DNA from: Nocardia blacklockiae
Lineage (GTDB): Bacteria; Actinomycetota; Actinomycetes; Mycobacteriales; Mycobacteriaceae
DNA: 64,000 bases
Reading direction: 5' to 3'
Assembly (NCBI RefSeq): GCF_015477355.1
Contig: NZ_JADLRJ010000015.1
Location: forward strand, 1-64,000
Part shown: piece after piece, positions 1 to 9,516 of the stretch
How the letters are laid out: each line of letters opens with the position of its first letter
Numbering within the stretch: the stretch's first letter is position 1
Translations under genes and position numbers: made by a program
The notes under the pieces: generated by a model
What the model saw: only the letters and a program-made list of their open reading frames with translations
What the model was told of the DNA's origin: nothing
The model's database searches: none

Positions 1-3
1 AGA

Positions 4-121
4 GTTACGGCGGTTATAGCGGTGGGGAAACGCCCGGTCCCATTCCGAACCCGGAAGCTAAGCTCACCTGCGCCGATGGTACTGCACTCGACAGGGTGTG
101 GGAGAGTAGGACACCGCCGGA
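4..121 (+). rRNA. rrf: 5S ribosomal RNA
   Basis: Complete 5S rRNA, the last gene of an rRNA operon whose 16S and 23S genes would lie to the left of the window. GGCGG at 9-13 pairs with CCGCC at 114-118 to close helix I, and the core CGGTCCCATTCCGAAC (35-50) is the conserved 5S loop region. The sequence resembles mycobacterial and nocardial 5S genes. The exact ends are estimated from the helix and could be off by a few bases. A strong terminator hairpin follows. Confidence 0.93.
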
Positions 122-133
122 ACATACTTCCCG

Positions 134-163
134 AAAAGGGGGCCCCACCGTGGGTCCCCTTTT
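134..163 (+). terminator. rRNA operon intrinsic terminator
   Basis: AAAAGGGG and CCCCTTTT form the outer stem, extended inward by a G-T pair and three C-G pairs around a six-base loop, about 12 bp in total, ending in a short T run. It lies 13 bases after the 5S gene, as expected for the end of an rrn operon. Confidence 0.85.
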
Positions 164-297
164 CGTCGTTCTACGGCCTGTGCCGCATGGCGGCGGGTCC
201 CTCGGCACGTGGTTGAATTCGAGTAGGCGGGAGCAGCCCGCACGGCTACGAGCGCCCTCGGCCGGGCAACGAAGCACGAACAGAGAAAGGGAACACC

Positions 298-2418
298 GTG
301 TCGGAGCAGAACGACGGTCGGAAGCCCTTCCGCCGCAGCAGCGGGTCCGGCCAGGATTCTGGTTCCGGACGGCCCCCACGCGAGCGGTCGGGCGATGACC
401 GATCGGGCGAGGGACGGTCCTATCCGCCCCGGTCCGATCGCGGCGACGAGCGGCGCACCGGCGGCGGTGGTTTCCGGCGCAGCGGCGGCCAGCCCGACGG
501 CGGCCGCGACTCGGGGCGCGACGGCGACAACCGCGGCGGCTTCAAGCGCAGCGGCGGCTCGGACCGCGGCTACGGCGAAGGCCGGCGCGGCAGTTCCGAC
601 CGTCCCTACGGCGAGAACCGAGGCGGCTCGGACCGCGGCCGCCAGGGCGGCTCCGACCGTCCTTACGGCGGCAGCCGCGGCGGCTTCGATCGCGGCGAGG
701 GCCGTCGCGGCGACTCGGACCGCTCCTCCGGCGGCAATCGCGGAGGATTCAACCGGGGTGAAGGCCGTCGCGAGGACTCGGACCGTCCGTACGGCGGCAA
801 CCGCGGCGGATTCAACCGTGGCGAGGGCCGTCGTGGCGACTCGGACCGTCCCTACGGCGAGGGCCGTGGTGGCTTCGATCGTGGCGAGGGTCGTCGTGGC
901 GACTCGGACCGCTCCTCCGGCGGTAACCGTGGTTTCGATCGCGGCGCGGGCCGTCGTGGGGATTCGGACCGCTCCTTCGGCGAGAAGCGCGGCGGATTCG
1001 ACCGTCGGGAAGGCTCCGACCGTTCCGGTGGCGAGAACCGTGGCGGTTTCCACCGTGGCGGAGATCGCCGCGGCGGCTCGGACCGCTCGTACGGCGAGAA
1101 CCGTGGTGGCTTCGATCGAGGCGAAGGCCGTCGCGGTGGCTCGGACCGTCCGGGCTCGGGCGGGTTCTCCCGCGGCGAAAGCGGTGGGCGTGGCGGGTTT
1201 TCGCGCGGCGCGGGTCGCGGTGGTTCCGAGCGTTCGTTCGGTGACCGGCGCGAGGGTGGCGGTCGTGGCGGCTTCGGGCAGTCAGGCGACCGGCGTTTCG
1301 GACGCGACGACGACCGCGGCGGCTTCCGGCGCGACGACGACCGCGGTGGTTTCCGGCGTGGCAACGATCGCCGGTCCGACGCGGCACGCGATGCCGAGCA
1401 CGACCGCGGTGACCTGAACGACGACAACGCCACGATCGACCGGACGGGTGGCGAGGGCGACCGTGGTCCGGAGCGCCGGCGCGGCGGAGAAGGCGCGCAG
1501 GTGTCGGGTGGACGCGGTGCGGACCGGCGCGACGCCCGTCCGGACGAACCGCCGCTGCCCGAGGACGTGCAGGCCGCCGAACTCGATTCCGCGGTCCGTC
1601 GCGATCTGCTCAGCCTGGACAAGAACAACGCCGAGACCGTGGCCCGCCACCTCGTGATGGCGACCCGGCTGCTCGAGGACGACCCGGAGCAGGCACTGGC
1701 ACACGCCCGCGCCGCCCGGCAGCGCGCGGGGCGCATCGCGGTGGTGCGCGAAACCGCCGGAGTCATCGCCTATCACGCGGGCGAGTGGGCCGAGGCGCTG
1801 TCGGAACTGCGGACCGCGCGGCGAATGTCCGGCGGATCCGGGCTGCTCGCCGTGATGGCGGACTGCGAGCGCGGCCTGGGCCGCCCCGAACGCGCGATCG
1901 AACTCGGACGCAGCGACGAAGCGCGCCGGCTGACGGGCGACGAGGTCACCGAGCTGCGCATCGTCGTCGCGGGCGCGCGCATGGACCTGGGGCAGTACGA
2001 CCAGGCCGTCGTGACACTGCAGACCTCCGAACTGGACCCCGCGCGCACCGGCTCCGCCGCCGCCCGCCTGTTCTACGCCTACGCGGAGGCCCTGCTCGCC
2101 GCCGACCGCACCGACGAGGCCCTCACCTGGTTCCTCAACGCCGCCTCCGCCGACGTCGACGCCGAAACCGACGCCGAGGAACGCGCCGACGAACTCGCCT
2201 CCGGCGGAACGGATTTCGCCGAGGATGACGACGCGTGGGACCGCGAGGCCGAGGAAAGCGCCGACCGGGACCCGGAGGATACGGATGACGACGACCGGCA
2301 CTCGCGAGACACGGAAAGCGACAACCAGGACTCGGGAGACGCCGAAACCGGAGGCCGGGAGCCGGGAGATCCGGAAAACGGGCAGCGGGATACGGAGAAC
2401 GGCGACCGGAACCTGTAG
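298..2418 (+). CDS. TPR protein with RG-rich N-terminal repeats (Rv1691-like)
   Basis: 706-residue protein with three parts. Residues 1 to about 415 are a disordered Arg/Gly/Asp/Ser-rich region with repeated RGGF-x-RGEGRR-x-DSDR units of 21 residues, resembling RGG boxes. Residues about 420-640 are helical and match the conserved TPR-like protein encoded in front of the HAD phosphatase in mycobacteria (Rv1691 position). The last 65 residues are acidic with DDDDR/TGGREPGD-type repeats. It starts at GTG 298 after an AAAGGGAA ribosome site. It lies directly downstream of the rrn operon. RGG-like regions bind RNA in other proteins, so an RNA or ribosome-linked role is possible but inferred. The low complexity gives long false frames on both strands. 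Confidence 0.85.
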   Translation: MSEQNDGRKPFRRSSGSGQDSGSGRPPRERSGDDRSGEGRSYPPRSDRGDERRTGGGGFRRSGGQPDGGRDSGRDGDNRGGFKRSGGSDRGYGEGRRGSSDRPYGENRGGSDRGRQGGSDRPYGGSRGGFDRGEGRRGDSDRSSGGNRGGFNRGEGRREDSDRPYGGNRGGFNRGEGRRGDSDRPYGEGRGGFDRGEGRRGDSDRSSGGNRGFDRGAGRRGDSDRSFGEKRGGFDRREGSDRSGGENRGGFHRGGDRRGGSDRSYGENRGGFDRGEGRRGGSDRPGSGGFSRGESGGRGGFSRGAGRGGSERSFGDRREGGGRGGFGQSGDRRFGRDDDRGGFRRDDDRGGFRRGNDRRSDAARDAEHDRGDLNDDNATIDRTGGEGDRGPERRRGGEGAQVSGGRGADRRDARPDEPPLPEDVQAAELDSAVRRDLLSLDKNNAETVARHLVMATRLLEDDPEQALAHARAARQRAGRIAVVRETAGVIAYHAGEWAEALSELRTARRMSGGSGLLAVMADCERGLGRPERAIELGRSDEARRLTGDEVTELRIVVAGARMDLGQYDQAVVTLQTSELDPARTGSAAARLFYAYAEALLAADRTDEALTWFLNAASADVDAETDAEERADELASGGTDFAEDDDAWDREAEESADRDPEDTDDDDRHSRDTESDNQDSGDAETGGREPGDPENGQRDTENGDRNL
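559..1153 (+). repeat. In-gene 63-bp (21-codon) tandem repeats
   Basis: Coding repeats in the N-terminal part of the TPR protein. The SDR tripeptide recurs at residues 140, 161, 182, 203, 223, 240, 261 and 282, so four consecutive intervals or more are exactly or nearly 21 codons (63 bp), with shorter variants at 203-240. Such an array could change copy number by slippage or recombination while keeping frame. Confidence 0.8.
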
Positions 2419-2685
2419 GGAACGGAAGGCAACGACCGGAACGCGAGGGGCCGGTGTCGCCGGGTTCGCGCACCGCGTGCAGGGGTGAGGCCGAGATGGG
2501 AAGCGGCGACCGGGACACGGAGCGGAGGCCGACGTCCCAAGCGAGCGGGGGGCCGGATCGGGTCTCTCCCTTTGTCGTTCAGCGATTGCCGGAACCGTTC
2601 GCAAGTACGCGCGTGGGAAACCCGAGACGATGAACCCGGCGAGTGACAGCGAGTGGGTGTTCGACGCCCGGAGAAGGTGGAGCAA

Positions 2686-3573
2686 GTGACGCGGTTGCGG
2701 GACCCGTTCGGTGCGGTGCTGCTGGACCTCGACGGCACGCTGTATCGCGGGAGCGCGGTGATTCCCGGTGCGCCGGAAGCGCTTTCGCCGGCGCTGTCCC
2801 AGGCGCTGATGTACGTCACCAACAACGCCAGCCGGTCGGCGGCCGCCGTCGCCGCTCACCTGGCGGAGCTGGGCTTCGCGGCGACGCCCGACGACGTGGT
2901 GACCAGTGCGCAGGCGGCGGCGCGGGTGCTGGCCGGGCGGCTGCGGCCGGGCGAGACCGTCCTGATCGTCGGCACCGATGATCTGGCCGCCGAGATCGAG
3001 CGGGTCGGCCTGCGGCCGGTGCGGCGTTTCGACGAGGTGCCGCCCGACGCTGTGGTACAAGGACATTCACCGCAGACCGCCTGGCCCGACCTCGCGGAAG
3101 CGGCCTACGCGTTGCGCGCGGGGGCGCTGTGGGTCGCGGCCAACACCGACGCCACCCTGCCGAACGAGCGCGGTCTCGCGCCCGGCAACGGCTCCATGGT
3201 CGCCGCCCTGCGCGCCGCCACGGACCGGGAGCCGATCGTCGCCGGGAAACCGTACGCGCCGCTGCTGGAGGACGCGCTGGAGCGGGCCGGCACCCGCGCC
3301 GCCCTGGTCGTCGGCGACCGCCTGGATACCGACATCGACGGCGCCCACCGCGTCGGCCTGCCCTCCCTGATGGTGCTCACCGGGGTCAGCACGCTGGCCG
3401 ACCTGCGCCGCCAGCCGTCCGACCGCCTCCCCACCTATATCTCCGACTCCCTCGACGCCCTCAATCACCCGGTAGCGGAAGCGGACCCGATCGACCCCGA
3501 AGCCGACCTCGCCGACCAACTGACGGAACTCCTCCGCCACCACCCCGGCCGCGCGATCCCCCTCACGCCCTGA
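2686..3573 (+). CDS. HAD-IIA phosphatase (glycerol 3-phosphate phosphatase-like)
   Basis: HAD-superfamily phosphatase of the NagD/phosphoglycolate type, 295 residues. The catalytic motif DLDGTL has its Asp pair at about residues 14 and 16, followed by FVTNNAS-like YVTNNASRS, GLAPGNGSMVAAL, and the late motif VVGDRLDTDIDGA that binds Mg2+. Long stretches match the mycobacterial Rv1692 product, characterised as a glycerol 3-phosphate phosphatase; the same substrate here is by homology. GTG 2686 is preferred because GGTGGAG lies just upstream; an in-frame GTG at 2653 would add 11 residues. The last 11 bases overlap the end of the convergent DUF218 gene. Confidence 0.88.
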   Translation: MTRLRDPFGAVLLDLDGTLYRGSAVIPGAPEALSPALSQALMYVTNNASRSAAAVAAHLAELGFAATPDDVVTSAQAAARVLAGRLRPGETVLIVGTDDLAAEIERVGLRPVRRFDEVPPDAVVQGHSPQTAWPDLAEAAYALRAGALWVAANTDATLPNERGLAPGNGSMVAALRAATDREPIVAGKPYAPLLEDALERAGTRAALVVGDRLDTDIDGAHRVGLPSLMVLTGVSTLADLRRQPSDRLPTYISDSLDALNHPVAEADPIDPEADLADQLTELLRHHPGRAIPLTP

Positions 3574-4225
3574 CGTACTCCCACAATCGTCCGGCGAGTG
3601 CTCCTGCTCGGCGCCGGGCGATGGCGGCGAGTTCGTGGGCGGCGGTGGGGAGTTTGAGCCACCACTGTTCGCCGAAGCGGTAGTCGGCGGCCGGGGCCAG
3701 GCGGGCCGCCAGGTCGGGGCGTTGCGACCGGAGGTAGCGGCGGGCTCGGGCGGCGTGCATGGGGTCCGAGGCGATCTTGACGCGGTCCGCGTGCTCGAGC
3801 AACGGAATCGTGAATTCGATGTTCTGCCAAGTGCTTTCGGCCGCGGTCTCGGTGCGGATGCGGGCCGCCGGTACGCCGAGGACGTCGCGGGTGTAGCGCG
3901 CCATGACCTCGGCCTCGGGCCAGTCCCGCGCGACCGCACCGCCGGTGAACACCAGCGTGCTCTCGGCACCGGGGTCCATGGATCGCACGGCGATCCGGCA
4001 GCGCCAGCGTTGCAGGGGATGCGTACTGCCGTCCCGCTCGGACGGGTACCCCAGGACCACAACGGCTTCCGTCGCCCCCGGCACGGACTTCCCGCCCTGA
4101 GCCAGATACTGCCGCGACGCCCGCCAACTCAGAAACTCCGCCACACCCACGGCCGCGGCGAGACACATCGCCGCCACAGTAGGTTGCCACAAGTTCGCTC
4201 GGAGCCGATCGCCGCGCACGGCCAC
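3563..4225 (-). CDS. YdcF/DUF218 family membrane protein
   Basis: Single-pass membrane protein with a DUF218 (YdcF/SanA/ElyC-like) domain. After a short basic N-terminus a hydrophobic segment (TVAAMCLAAAVGVAEFL) is followed by the Rossmann-like core: AVVVLGYPSERDG, TLVFTGGAV, AEVMARYTRDVLGVP, and the conserved ESTWQNIEF. Family members act in envelope or undecaprenyl-carrier homeostasis in enterobacteria; the role here is unknown. The start is uncertain: GTG 4225, GTG 4219 or ATG 4168, none with a strong ribosome site. The frame stays open upstream into the minisatellite, which I do not think is translated. The 3' end overlaps the convergent phosphatase gene by 11 bp. Confidence 0.75.
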   Translation of the reverse strand: MAVRGDRLRANLWQPTVAAMCLAAAVGVAEFLSWRASRQYLAQGGKSVPGATEAVVVLGYPSERDGSTHPLQRWRCRIAVRSMDPGAESTLVFTGGAVARDWPEAEVMARYTRDVLGVPAARIRTETAAESTWQNIEFTIPLLEHADRVKIASDPMHAARARRYLRSQRPDLAARLAPAADYRFGEQWWLKLPTAAHELAAIARRRAGALAGRLWEYVRA

Positions 4226-4351
4226 ATTGTGCCAACCGCACAGCCCCTCCCGAAACCGGGCCACCTCCTCCCCACCCACCCACCACAACCACCCCCACGC
4301 CGATTTCCTCCACTCTCCGCAACCGAACGCCCGCACCATGCCCCCGCTCCA

Positions 4352-4790
4352 CCCACCGCCACCATGATGTCCGCGCCACCGTGCTCTATCCACCGCCACC
4401 GTGGTGTTCGCGCCACCATGCTTTATCCACCGGCACCGTGGTGTTCGCGCCACCATGCTTTATCCACCGGCACCGTGGTGTTCGTGCCACCATGCTTTAT
4501 CCACCGCCACCGAGGTGTTCGCGTCGGCGTGTTCTCTACCCCGCTGCCGTGGTGTTCGCGCGGGCGTGCGCTTACCCATCGCCACTGTGGTGTTCGCGCG
4601 GGCGTGTTCTCTACCCGCCGCCATAGTGTTCGCGTGGGCGTGTTCGCTAATAAGCACCGTCATGTTCGTGCGGGCGTGTGCTCTCTCCACCGCCGTGGTG
4701 TTCGTGCAGGCGTAGTCCTTGTCCATTCGCCACTGTGGTGTTCGTGTTCTCTGCTCGCCACCGTGATGTCCGCGCCGCCGTGCTCTCTCC
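4352..4790. repeat. Intergenic 37-bp minisatellite, 12 degenerate units
   Basis: The landmark TGTTCG (or TGTCCG) starts at 4368, 4405, 4442, 4479, 4516, 4553, 4591, 4627, 4663, 4699, 4739 and 4767: six units exactly 37 bp apart, then 36-40, then 28. Units at 4405-4515 are nearly identical, with TGGTGTTCGCGCCACCATG then CTTTATCCACCGGCACCG; later units drift to GCGGGCGTGT. Within each good unit TGGTG and CACCA form a small inverted repeat around TTCGCGC. Units abut with no spacers, so this is not a CRISPR array. It fills most of the 690-bp gap between the DUF218 gene and the tlyA operon. Reading frames through it are by-products of the repeat. Confidence 0.9.
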
Positions 4791-4918
4791 CCACCGCACC
4801 CCGCAGCGTGCGCGCCGTGACCGGGAGCGCGCGCCGACCATCCCGCGCTCGACGCGCGCCTCCGATCGCCGGGCGGAACCTGTGTTCGAATGCGAACTCC
4901 GGTAGCGTTGTCGGCACC

Positions 4919-5230
4919 ATGACTACCCCGATGTCTCGTCCGCACGAATCCGGATCGCAGGGGCCCCGGCCGGGGGTTCCGTTGCCCGGGCGGCATCTGG
5001 CGGGAACGGATCCCGCCGGGTTCGCCGATCCGGAGCAGGTGCGTGCGGAGGTGGATGCCCTGCTGTCGGAACTTTCTGCGGGAGCGCGCGGTTCGGAGTC
5101 GGCGGGGCTCGCGGCCACCCTGCCGACCGGCTCGGCCACCGCCGGCACCGACATCACCCGGCGGGCCCGGATCCTGGAGCAGGCGCACGAGGTGCTGGTC
5201 CAGGCGCTGGCGACGGTGGACAAGATCTGA
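4919..5230 (+). CDS. Conserved small protein ahead of tlyA
   Basis: 103-residue protein, first gene of the tlyA-nadK-recN operon and in the position of Rv1693. The N-terminal half is Gly/Pro-rich; the C-terminal part is a helix (about 75-103: TRRARILEQAHEVLVQALATVDKI-like) with AHEVLVQAL as its core. It starts at ATG 4919; no strong ribosome site is evident, so it may be translated from a short leader. The stop is 1 base from the tlyA TTG, suggesting coupling. No enzymatic motif is seen and the function is unknown. Confidence 0.75.
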   Translation: MTTPMSRPHESGSQGPRPGVPLPGRHLAGTDPAGFADPEQVRAEVDALLSELSAGARGSESAGLAATLPTGSATAGTDITRRARILEQAHEVLVQALATVDKI

Positions 5231-5231
5231 G

Positions 5232-6047
5232 TTGGCCAGGCGCGCGCGGGTGGACGCCGAACTGGTTCGCCGCGGATTGGCGCGGTCGCGGGAGCACGCG
5301 GTCGAGCTGATCGGCGCGGGCCGCGTCCTGATCAACGGCACGGTCGCGTCGAAACCGGCGACGGCCGTCGGACCGGGCATCCCGCTGCTGGTGCGGGAGG
5401 AGCCCGACGAGGTGCAGTGGGCGTCGCGGGGCGCGCACAAACTGCTGGGCGCGCTGGCCGCTTTCGAACCGCAGGGCGTGACGGTCGCCGGCAAACGCTG
5501 CCTCGACGCCGGGGCCTCGACCGGCGGCTTCACCGATGTGCTGCTCGCCCGCGGCGCCCGCGAGGTGGTGGCGGTCGACGTCGGCTACGGCCAGCTGGTG
5601 TGGCGGCTGCAGAGCGACGACCGGGTGCGCATCCACGACCGCACCAACGTGCGGGCATTGACGCCCGACACGATCGGCGGGACCGTCGATCTCGTGGTCG
5701 CCGATCTGTCGTTCATCTCGCTCGGCCTGGTGCTGCCGGCCCTGGCGCAGTGCACCGCGCCGGGAGCGGACTTGCTGCCCATGGTGAAACCGCAGTTCGA
5801 GGTGGGGAAGCAGCGGGTAGGCTCCGGCGGCGTGGTGCGTGATCCGCAGTTGCGGGCGGAGGCGGTGCGCGAGGTGGCCGCCGCGGCGGCCGGTCTCGGG
5901 CTGCGCACGCGGGGCGTGGTGGCCAGCCCGCTGCCAGGGCCCTCGGGCAATGTCGAATATTTCCTGTGGCTGCGCAAGGAGCAGGACGACGCGGCCGCGG
6001 ACGTCGCGGCGCTGGTGTGGCAGGCGGTCGAGGAGGGTCCACAGTGA
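5232..6047 (+). CDS. tlyA: rRNA 2'-O-methyltransferase TlyA
   Basis: 271-residue TlyA, which in mycobacteria 2'-O-methylates 16S rRNA C1409 and 23S rRNA C1920 with SAM and confers capreomycin sensitivity. An N-terminal S4 RNA-binding domain (about 1-60, [18 protein letters not shown]) is joined to a Rossmann methyltransferase with the SAM loop [14 protein letters not shown], then [10 protein letters not shown] and [10 protein letters not shown]. The start is TTG 5232, chosen because the [17 protein letters not shown]-terminus of the family begins exactly there; the frame open upstream overlaps the previous gene. It ends in a GTGA overlap with nadK. Confidence 0.93.
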   Translation: MARRARVDAELVRRGLARSREHAVELIGAGRVLINGTVASKPATAVGPGIPLLVREEPDEVQWASRGAHKLLGALAAFEPQGVTVAGKRCLDAGASTGGFTDVLLARGAREVVAVDVGYGQLVWRLQSDDRVRIHDRTNVRALTPDTIGGTVDLVVADLSFISLGLVLPALAQCTAPGADLLPMVKPQFEVGKQRVGSGGVVRDPQLRAEAVREVAAAAAGLGLRTRGVVASPLPGPSGNVEYFLWLRKEQDDAAADVAALVWQAVEEGPQ

Positions 6048-7066
6048 AGCGGGAGATCCTGCTCGTCGCGCATCCCGGCCGGCCGGAGCTGACCGAGACC
6101 GCGCACCGGGTCGCGAAGATCTTCGAGGACGCCGGAATCGGCCTGCGCCTGCTCGAGGACGAGGCCTACAGCACCCGCCTGGACTGCGACGAGACCGGCC
6201 GGCCCGACGGCTATCCGGTCCAGGTCGTCGCGCACGGCCCGCGCGCCGCGGCGGGGTGCGAGATGGTGCTGGCGCTCGGCGGGGACGGCACGTTCCTGCG
6301 CGCCGCGGAGATGGCCCGCGCGGCGCGGGTGCCGGTGCTCGGAATCAATCTGGGCCGCATCGGATTTCTCACCGAGGCCGAGGCCGAACATCTCGACGAC
6401 GCGTTGGCGCAGGTGGTGCACGGCGATTACCGCATCGAGCGGCGGATGACGATAGATGTCAGTGTCCGCGTCGATGATGTAGTCGTGGAACGCGGATGGG
6501 CCCTGAACGAGGCCAGTATCGAGAACGCCGCCCGGATGGGCGTGCTGGAGGTGGTGCTGGAGGTCGACGGCCGCCCCGTGTCCCAATTCGGTTGCGACGG
6601 CGTGCTGATCGCGACCCCCACCGGTTCCACCGCCTACGCGTTCTCCGCGGGCGGCCCGGTGGTGTGGCCGGAACTGGAGGCGCTGCTGGTCATCCCGAGC
6701 AACGCCCACGCCTTGTTCGCGCGCCCGCTGGTGACCAGCCCGGAGTCGCGGATCGCGGTGGAAACCGTTGCCACGGGCCATGATGCGATAGTTTTCCTGG
6801 ACGGCCGCCGGACCCTCGCGCTGCCCAAGGGCGGGCGGTTCGAGGCGGTCCGCGGGACCGAGCCGGTGCTGTGGGTGCGGCTGGATTCCGCGCCGTTCGC
6901 CGATCGGATGGTGCGCAAATTCCAACTGCCCGTGACAGGCTGGCGAGGTCGATCGCCGGAGCCGCCGGGCGTGACGGAGGCCCGCGCGGCCCCGGAGCGC
7001 CCCTGCTCAGGCGACATCGAAGACCGCCGAACGGAGAGCACGAGTGCTGACAGAGATCAGGATTGA
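6044..7066 (+). CDS. nadK: NAD kinase
   Basis: ATP/polyphosphate-dependent NAD kinase making NADP, 340 residues. The GGDG motif (79-82) carries the catalytic Asp81, followed by [10 protein letters not shown], the NE motif in ALNEASIEN, and the glycine-rich [22 protein letters not shown] that binds NAD. A tail of about 40 residues after the conserved domain is unusually long and low in conservation. The GTG start overlaps the tlyA stop (GTGA), with GAGGAGG upstream. The last 23 bases overlap recN. Confidence 0.93.
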   Translation: MKREILLVAHPGRPELTETAHRVAKIFEDAGIGLRLLEDEAYSTRLDCDETGRPDGYPVQVVAHGPRAAAGCEMVLALGGDGTFLRAAEMARAARVPVLGINLGRIGFLTEAEAEHLDDALAQVVHGDYRIERRMTIDVSVRVDDVVVERGWALNEASIENAARMGVLEVVLEVDGRPVSQFGCDGVLIATPTGSTAYAFSAGGPVVWPELEALLVIPSNAHALFARPLVTSPESRIAVETVATGHDAIVFLDGRRTLALPKGGRFEAVRGTEPVLWVRLDSAPFADRMVRKFQLPVTGWRGRSPEPPGVTEARAAPERPCSGDIEDRRTESTSADRDQD

Positions 7067-8822
7067 CGGCCTGGGCGTCATCTCCACCGCCACAGCGCAA
7101 TTCCACGCGGGGTTGACCTGTCTGACCGGTGAGACCGGCGCGGGCAAGACGATGGTGGTGACGAGCCTGCATCTGCTCGGCGGGGCGCGCGCCGACGCGG
7201 GCCGGGTGCGGCAGGGCGCCGCCCGCGCGGTGGTGGAGGGCCGGTTCACCGTCGACGAGGTGCACGACGGCGCCCGCGACGAGGTCGAGAAGGTGCTGGA
7301 ATCGGCTGGGGCGCAACGCGACGACGACGGCAGCATCATCGCGGTGCGCACCGTCGGCAGCGACGGGCGGTCCCGCGCGCACCTGGGCGGGCGCAGCGTG
7401 CCGGCGGCGGTGCTGAACGATTTCACCGCCCCGCTGCTGACCGTGCACGGGCAGAACGACCAGCTGCGGTTGCAACGCCCCGAACAGCAACTGCGCGCCC
7501 TCGACCAGTTCGCGGGCGCGGCGATCGACGGGCTGCTGCGCAAGTACCAGCTGGCCCGCCGTACCTGGCTGCAGGCGCGCGCGGAACTGCTGGAGCGCAC
7601 CGCCCGCAGTCGTGAGCTGGCGCTCGAGGCCGACCGGCTGAAGTACTCGCTCGACGAGATCGACGCCATCGCACCGGAACCCGGCGAGGACGAGCGCATC
7701 GTCGCCGAGGTGCGGCGGCTGTCGGATCTGGATTCGCTGCGCGAGTCGGCGACCGCGTCGCACGACGCGCTGGCCGGTCCGGGCGACGCGCCGGGCGAGG
7801 GCGCGGGTGTGCTGGATCTGCTCGGCGCCGCGCGCGCCCGGCTGGAATCGGCCGAGGACCGCGCGCTGGCCGAGCTCGCGCCGCGGCTGGGCGAGGCGAT
7901 CTCGGTGGTGGTGGACGTGACCACGGAACTGAGCACCTACCTGTCGGATCTGCCGTCCGATCCCGGCGCCCTGGATTCGCTGCTGAACCGGCAGGCCGAA
8001 TTGAAGACGCTCACCAGGAAATACGCGCCCGACATCGACGGCGTGATCGCCTGGGCCGACGAGGCGCGCGGCCGCCTGGATTCGCTCGACGTGTCCGACG
8101 AGGCGCTGGCCGCGCTGGCCGCCGAGGTCGAGACGGCGGCCGAGCAGGTGCGCGAGACGGCGCGCAAGCTGTCGGCGGCGCGCGCCAAGGCCGCCAAGAA
8201 GCTGGCCGCCGCGGTGAGCGCCGAGCTGTCGGGGCTGGCGATGGGCCGCGCCAAGCTCGAGGTGGTGGTGCGCCCGATGCCCGCCTCGGCCCAGGACTCC
8301 GCCCCGATCACCGTGGACGGCAAGGAATTACACGCCGGTTCGGCCGGTGTCGACGAGGTGGAGTTCCGGCTGTCGGCGCATTCGGGCGCGCAGTCGCTGC
8401 CGCTGAGCAAGAGCGCGTCGGGCGGTGAGCTGTCGCGGGTGATGCTGGCGCTGGAGGTGGTGCTGGCCAGCTCCGAGCACGGCGCCACCATGGTGTTCGA
8501 CGAGGTCGACGCGGGTGTGGGCGGTCGCGCCGCGGTCGAGATCGGCCGCCGCCTGGCCCGCCTGGCCCGCACCCACCAGGTGATCGTGGTGACCCACCTC
8601 CCGCAGGTCGCCGCCTTCGCCGACACCCACCTGGTGGTCGACAAGGTCGACGACGGCAAGGGCGTCAACAGCGGCGTCCACGCCCTCACCAACGACGAGC
8701 GAGTAAAGGAACTGGCCCGCATGCTGGCAGGCCTGGACGACACCGAAACCGGCCGGGCCCACGCCGAAGAACTCCTGGAAACCGCCCGCACCGAAAAGGA
8801 CAGCACCCCCGCCGCCAGCTGA
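7044..8822 (+). CDS. recN: DNA repair ATPase RecN
   Basis: 592-residue SMC-like ATPase acting in double-strand break repair. The N-terminal Walker A GETGAGKT is at 29-36; a coiled-coil region with many Ala/Glu/Arg residues spans about 150-400; near the C-terminus come the signature [17 protein letters not shown] and Walker [14 protein letters not shown], followed by [15 protein letters not shown] 7044 lies inside the nadK 3' end after an ACGGAGAG ribosome site. A perfect 12-bp hairpin follows the stop. Confidence 0.95.
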   Translation: MLTEIRIDGLGVISTATAQFHAGLTCLTGETGAGKTMVVTSLHLLGGARADAGRVRQGAARAVVEGRFTVDEVHDGARDEVEKVLESAGAQRDDDGSIIAVRTVGSDGRSRAHLGGRSVPAAVLNDFTAPLLTVHGQNDQLRLQRPEQQLRALDQFAGAAIDGLLRKYQLARRTWLQARAELLERTARSRELALEADRLKYSLDEIDAIAPEPGEDERIVAEVRRLSDLDSLRESATASHDALAGPGDAPGEGAGVLDLLGAARARLESAEDRALAELAPRLGEAISVVVDVTTELSTYLSDLPSDPGALDSLLNRQAELKTLTRKYAPDIDGVIAWADEARGRLDSLDVSDEALAALAAEVETAAEQVRETARKLSAARAKAAKKLAAAVSAELSGLAMGRAKLEVVVRPMPASAQDSAPITVDGKELHAGSAGVDEVEFRLSAHSGAQSLPLSKSASGGELSRVMLALEVVLASSEHGATMVFDEVDAGVGGRAAVEIGRRLARLARTHQVIVVTHLPQVAAFADTHLVVDKVDDGKGVNSGVHALTNDERVKELARMLAGLDDTETGRAHAEELLETARTEKDSTPAAS

Positions 8823-8834
8823 GCGGCCGCGCGT

Positions 8835-8862
8835 CGAGGTGCACGCCTCGGCGTGCACCTCG
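8835..8862. terminator. Bidirectional hairpin terminator between recN and the SRPBCC gene
   Basis: CGAGGTGCACGC and GCGTGCACCTCG are perfect 12-base inverted arms around a CTCG loop, placed between two convergent genes. There is no T run on either side, as is common in high-GC actinobacteria. Confidence 0.7.
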
Positions 8863-8871
8863 GGTCACGCT

Positions 8872-9294
8872 CTATTTGGTGGCGGCCTTGCGGGCTGCGC
8901 TGAGGAACGGGCTGATCAGGCCCTTGAGGAGGAGTTCGGTGAGGGCGGCGGGGACGGGGACCTTGGGCTCGGAGTCCATGCGGTAGGTGACCAGGGTGCC
9001 GCCGGGGGCGTCGGCGAAGGTGATGGTGCCGGTGTGGCTGCGGACGGGGGCGCCGGCGATGATCTTGTATGCCATGCGCTCGTTGGGGACCAGCTCGGTG
9101 GTCTCCTCGGTGATGCCGACGCCGCCGACACCGACCCGGTAGCGGGCGCCCACGCCGGCGGGCTCGGGCGAGCCGGGCTGCTTGAGCGTGAACTTGACCG
9201 GCAGATAGCCGTTGAGGCTGTCGCGCTCGGTGAACATCTTGTACACCACCTCGCGCGGGGCGGGCACGACGGTGTCGAGGGTGGTGCTTGCCAT
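8872..9294 (-). CDS. SRPBCC-family protein
   Basis: 140-residue START/Bet v1-like (SRPBCC, 'polyketide cyclase/dehydrase') protein. It opens with MASTTLDTVVPAPREVVYKM and has the family's antiparallel-sheet pattern (RYRVGVGG, TGTITFADAPGGTLVTYRM) and a long C-terminal helix (LTELLLKGLISPFLSAARK). The ATG at 9294 has an AAGGAG site 7 bases upstream. The fold binds hydrophobic ligands, but nothing indicates which. It is inserted between recN and steA relative to the mycobacterial order. Confidence 0.8.
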   Translation of the reverse strand: MASTTLDTVVPAPREVVYKMFTERDSLNGYLPVKFTLKQPGSPEPAGVGARYRVGVGGVGITEETTELVPNERMAYKIIAGAPVRSHTGTITFADAPGGTLVTYRMDSEPKVPVPAALTELLLKGLISPFLSAARKAATK

Positions 9295-9516
9295 AACTGT
9301 CTCCTTCGAAATCCGTTGCGCCACGCGGTTGTAGTCGGTCCGCGCGGCGGCGGCGCGCGAAGCCCCGCGGGGCCCGCAGAGGTGCCGTGCGCCACAGCAT
9401 ATCGGTAACCTACCGGCGCGTAGCTGACGCGTCGCTGGCATCACTGTGACGAATCAACCGGCGGCCGTCGGCGCGCCTCCACCGATGGTTGAGGGTTCGG
9501 GCTCATCATCGGCGTC

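Noticed and set aside
4381-4715. Open reading frames rich in CSRHH/WRGHH through the minisatellite
   Set aside because: They arise from the repeat period being close to a multiple of three plus one in several frames, with no ribosome sites or known domains.
4352-4790. CRISPR array
   Set aside because: The 37-bp units are contiguous with no unique spacers and no cas genes are present.
4885-4898. SOS (LexA) box before the tlyA-recN operon
   Set aside because: The inverted repeat is GTTCG-N4-CGAAC, the reverse polarity of the CGAAC-N4-GTTCG LexA site.
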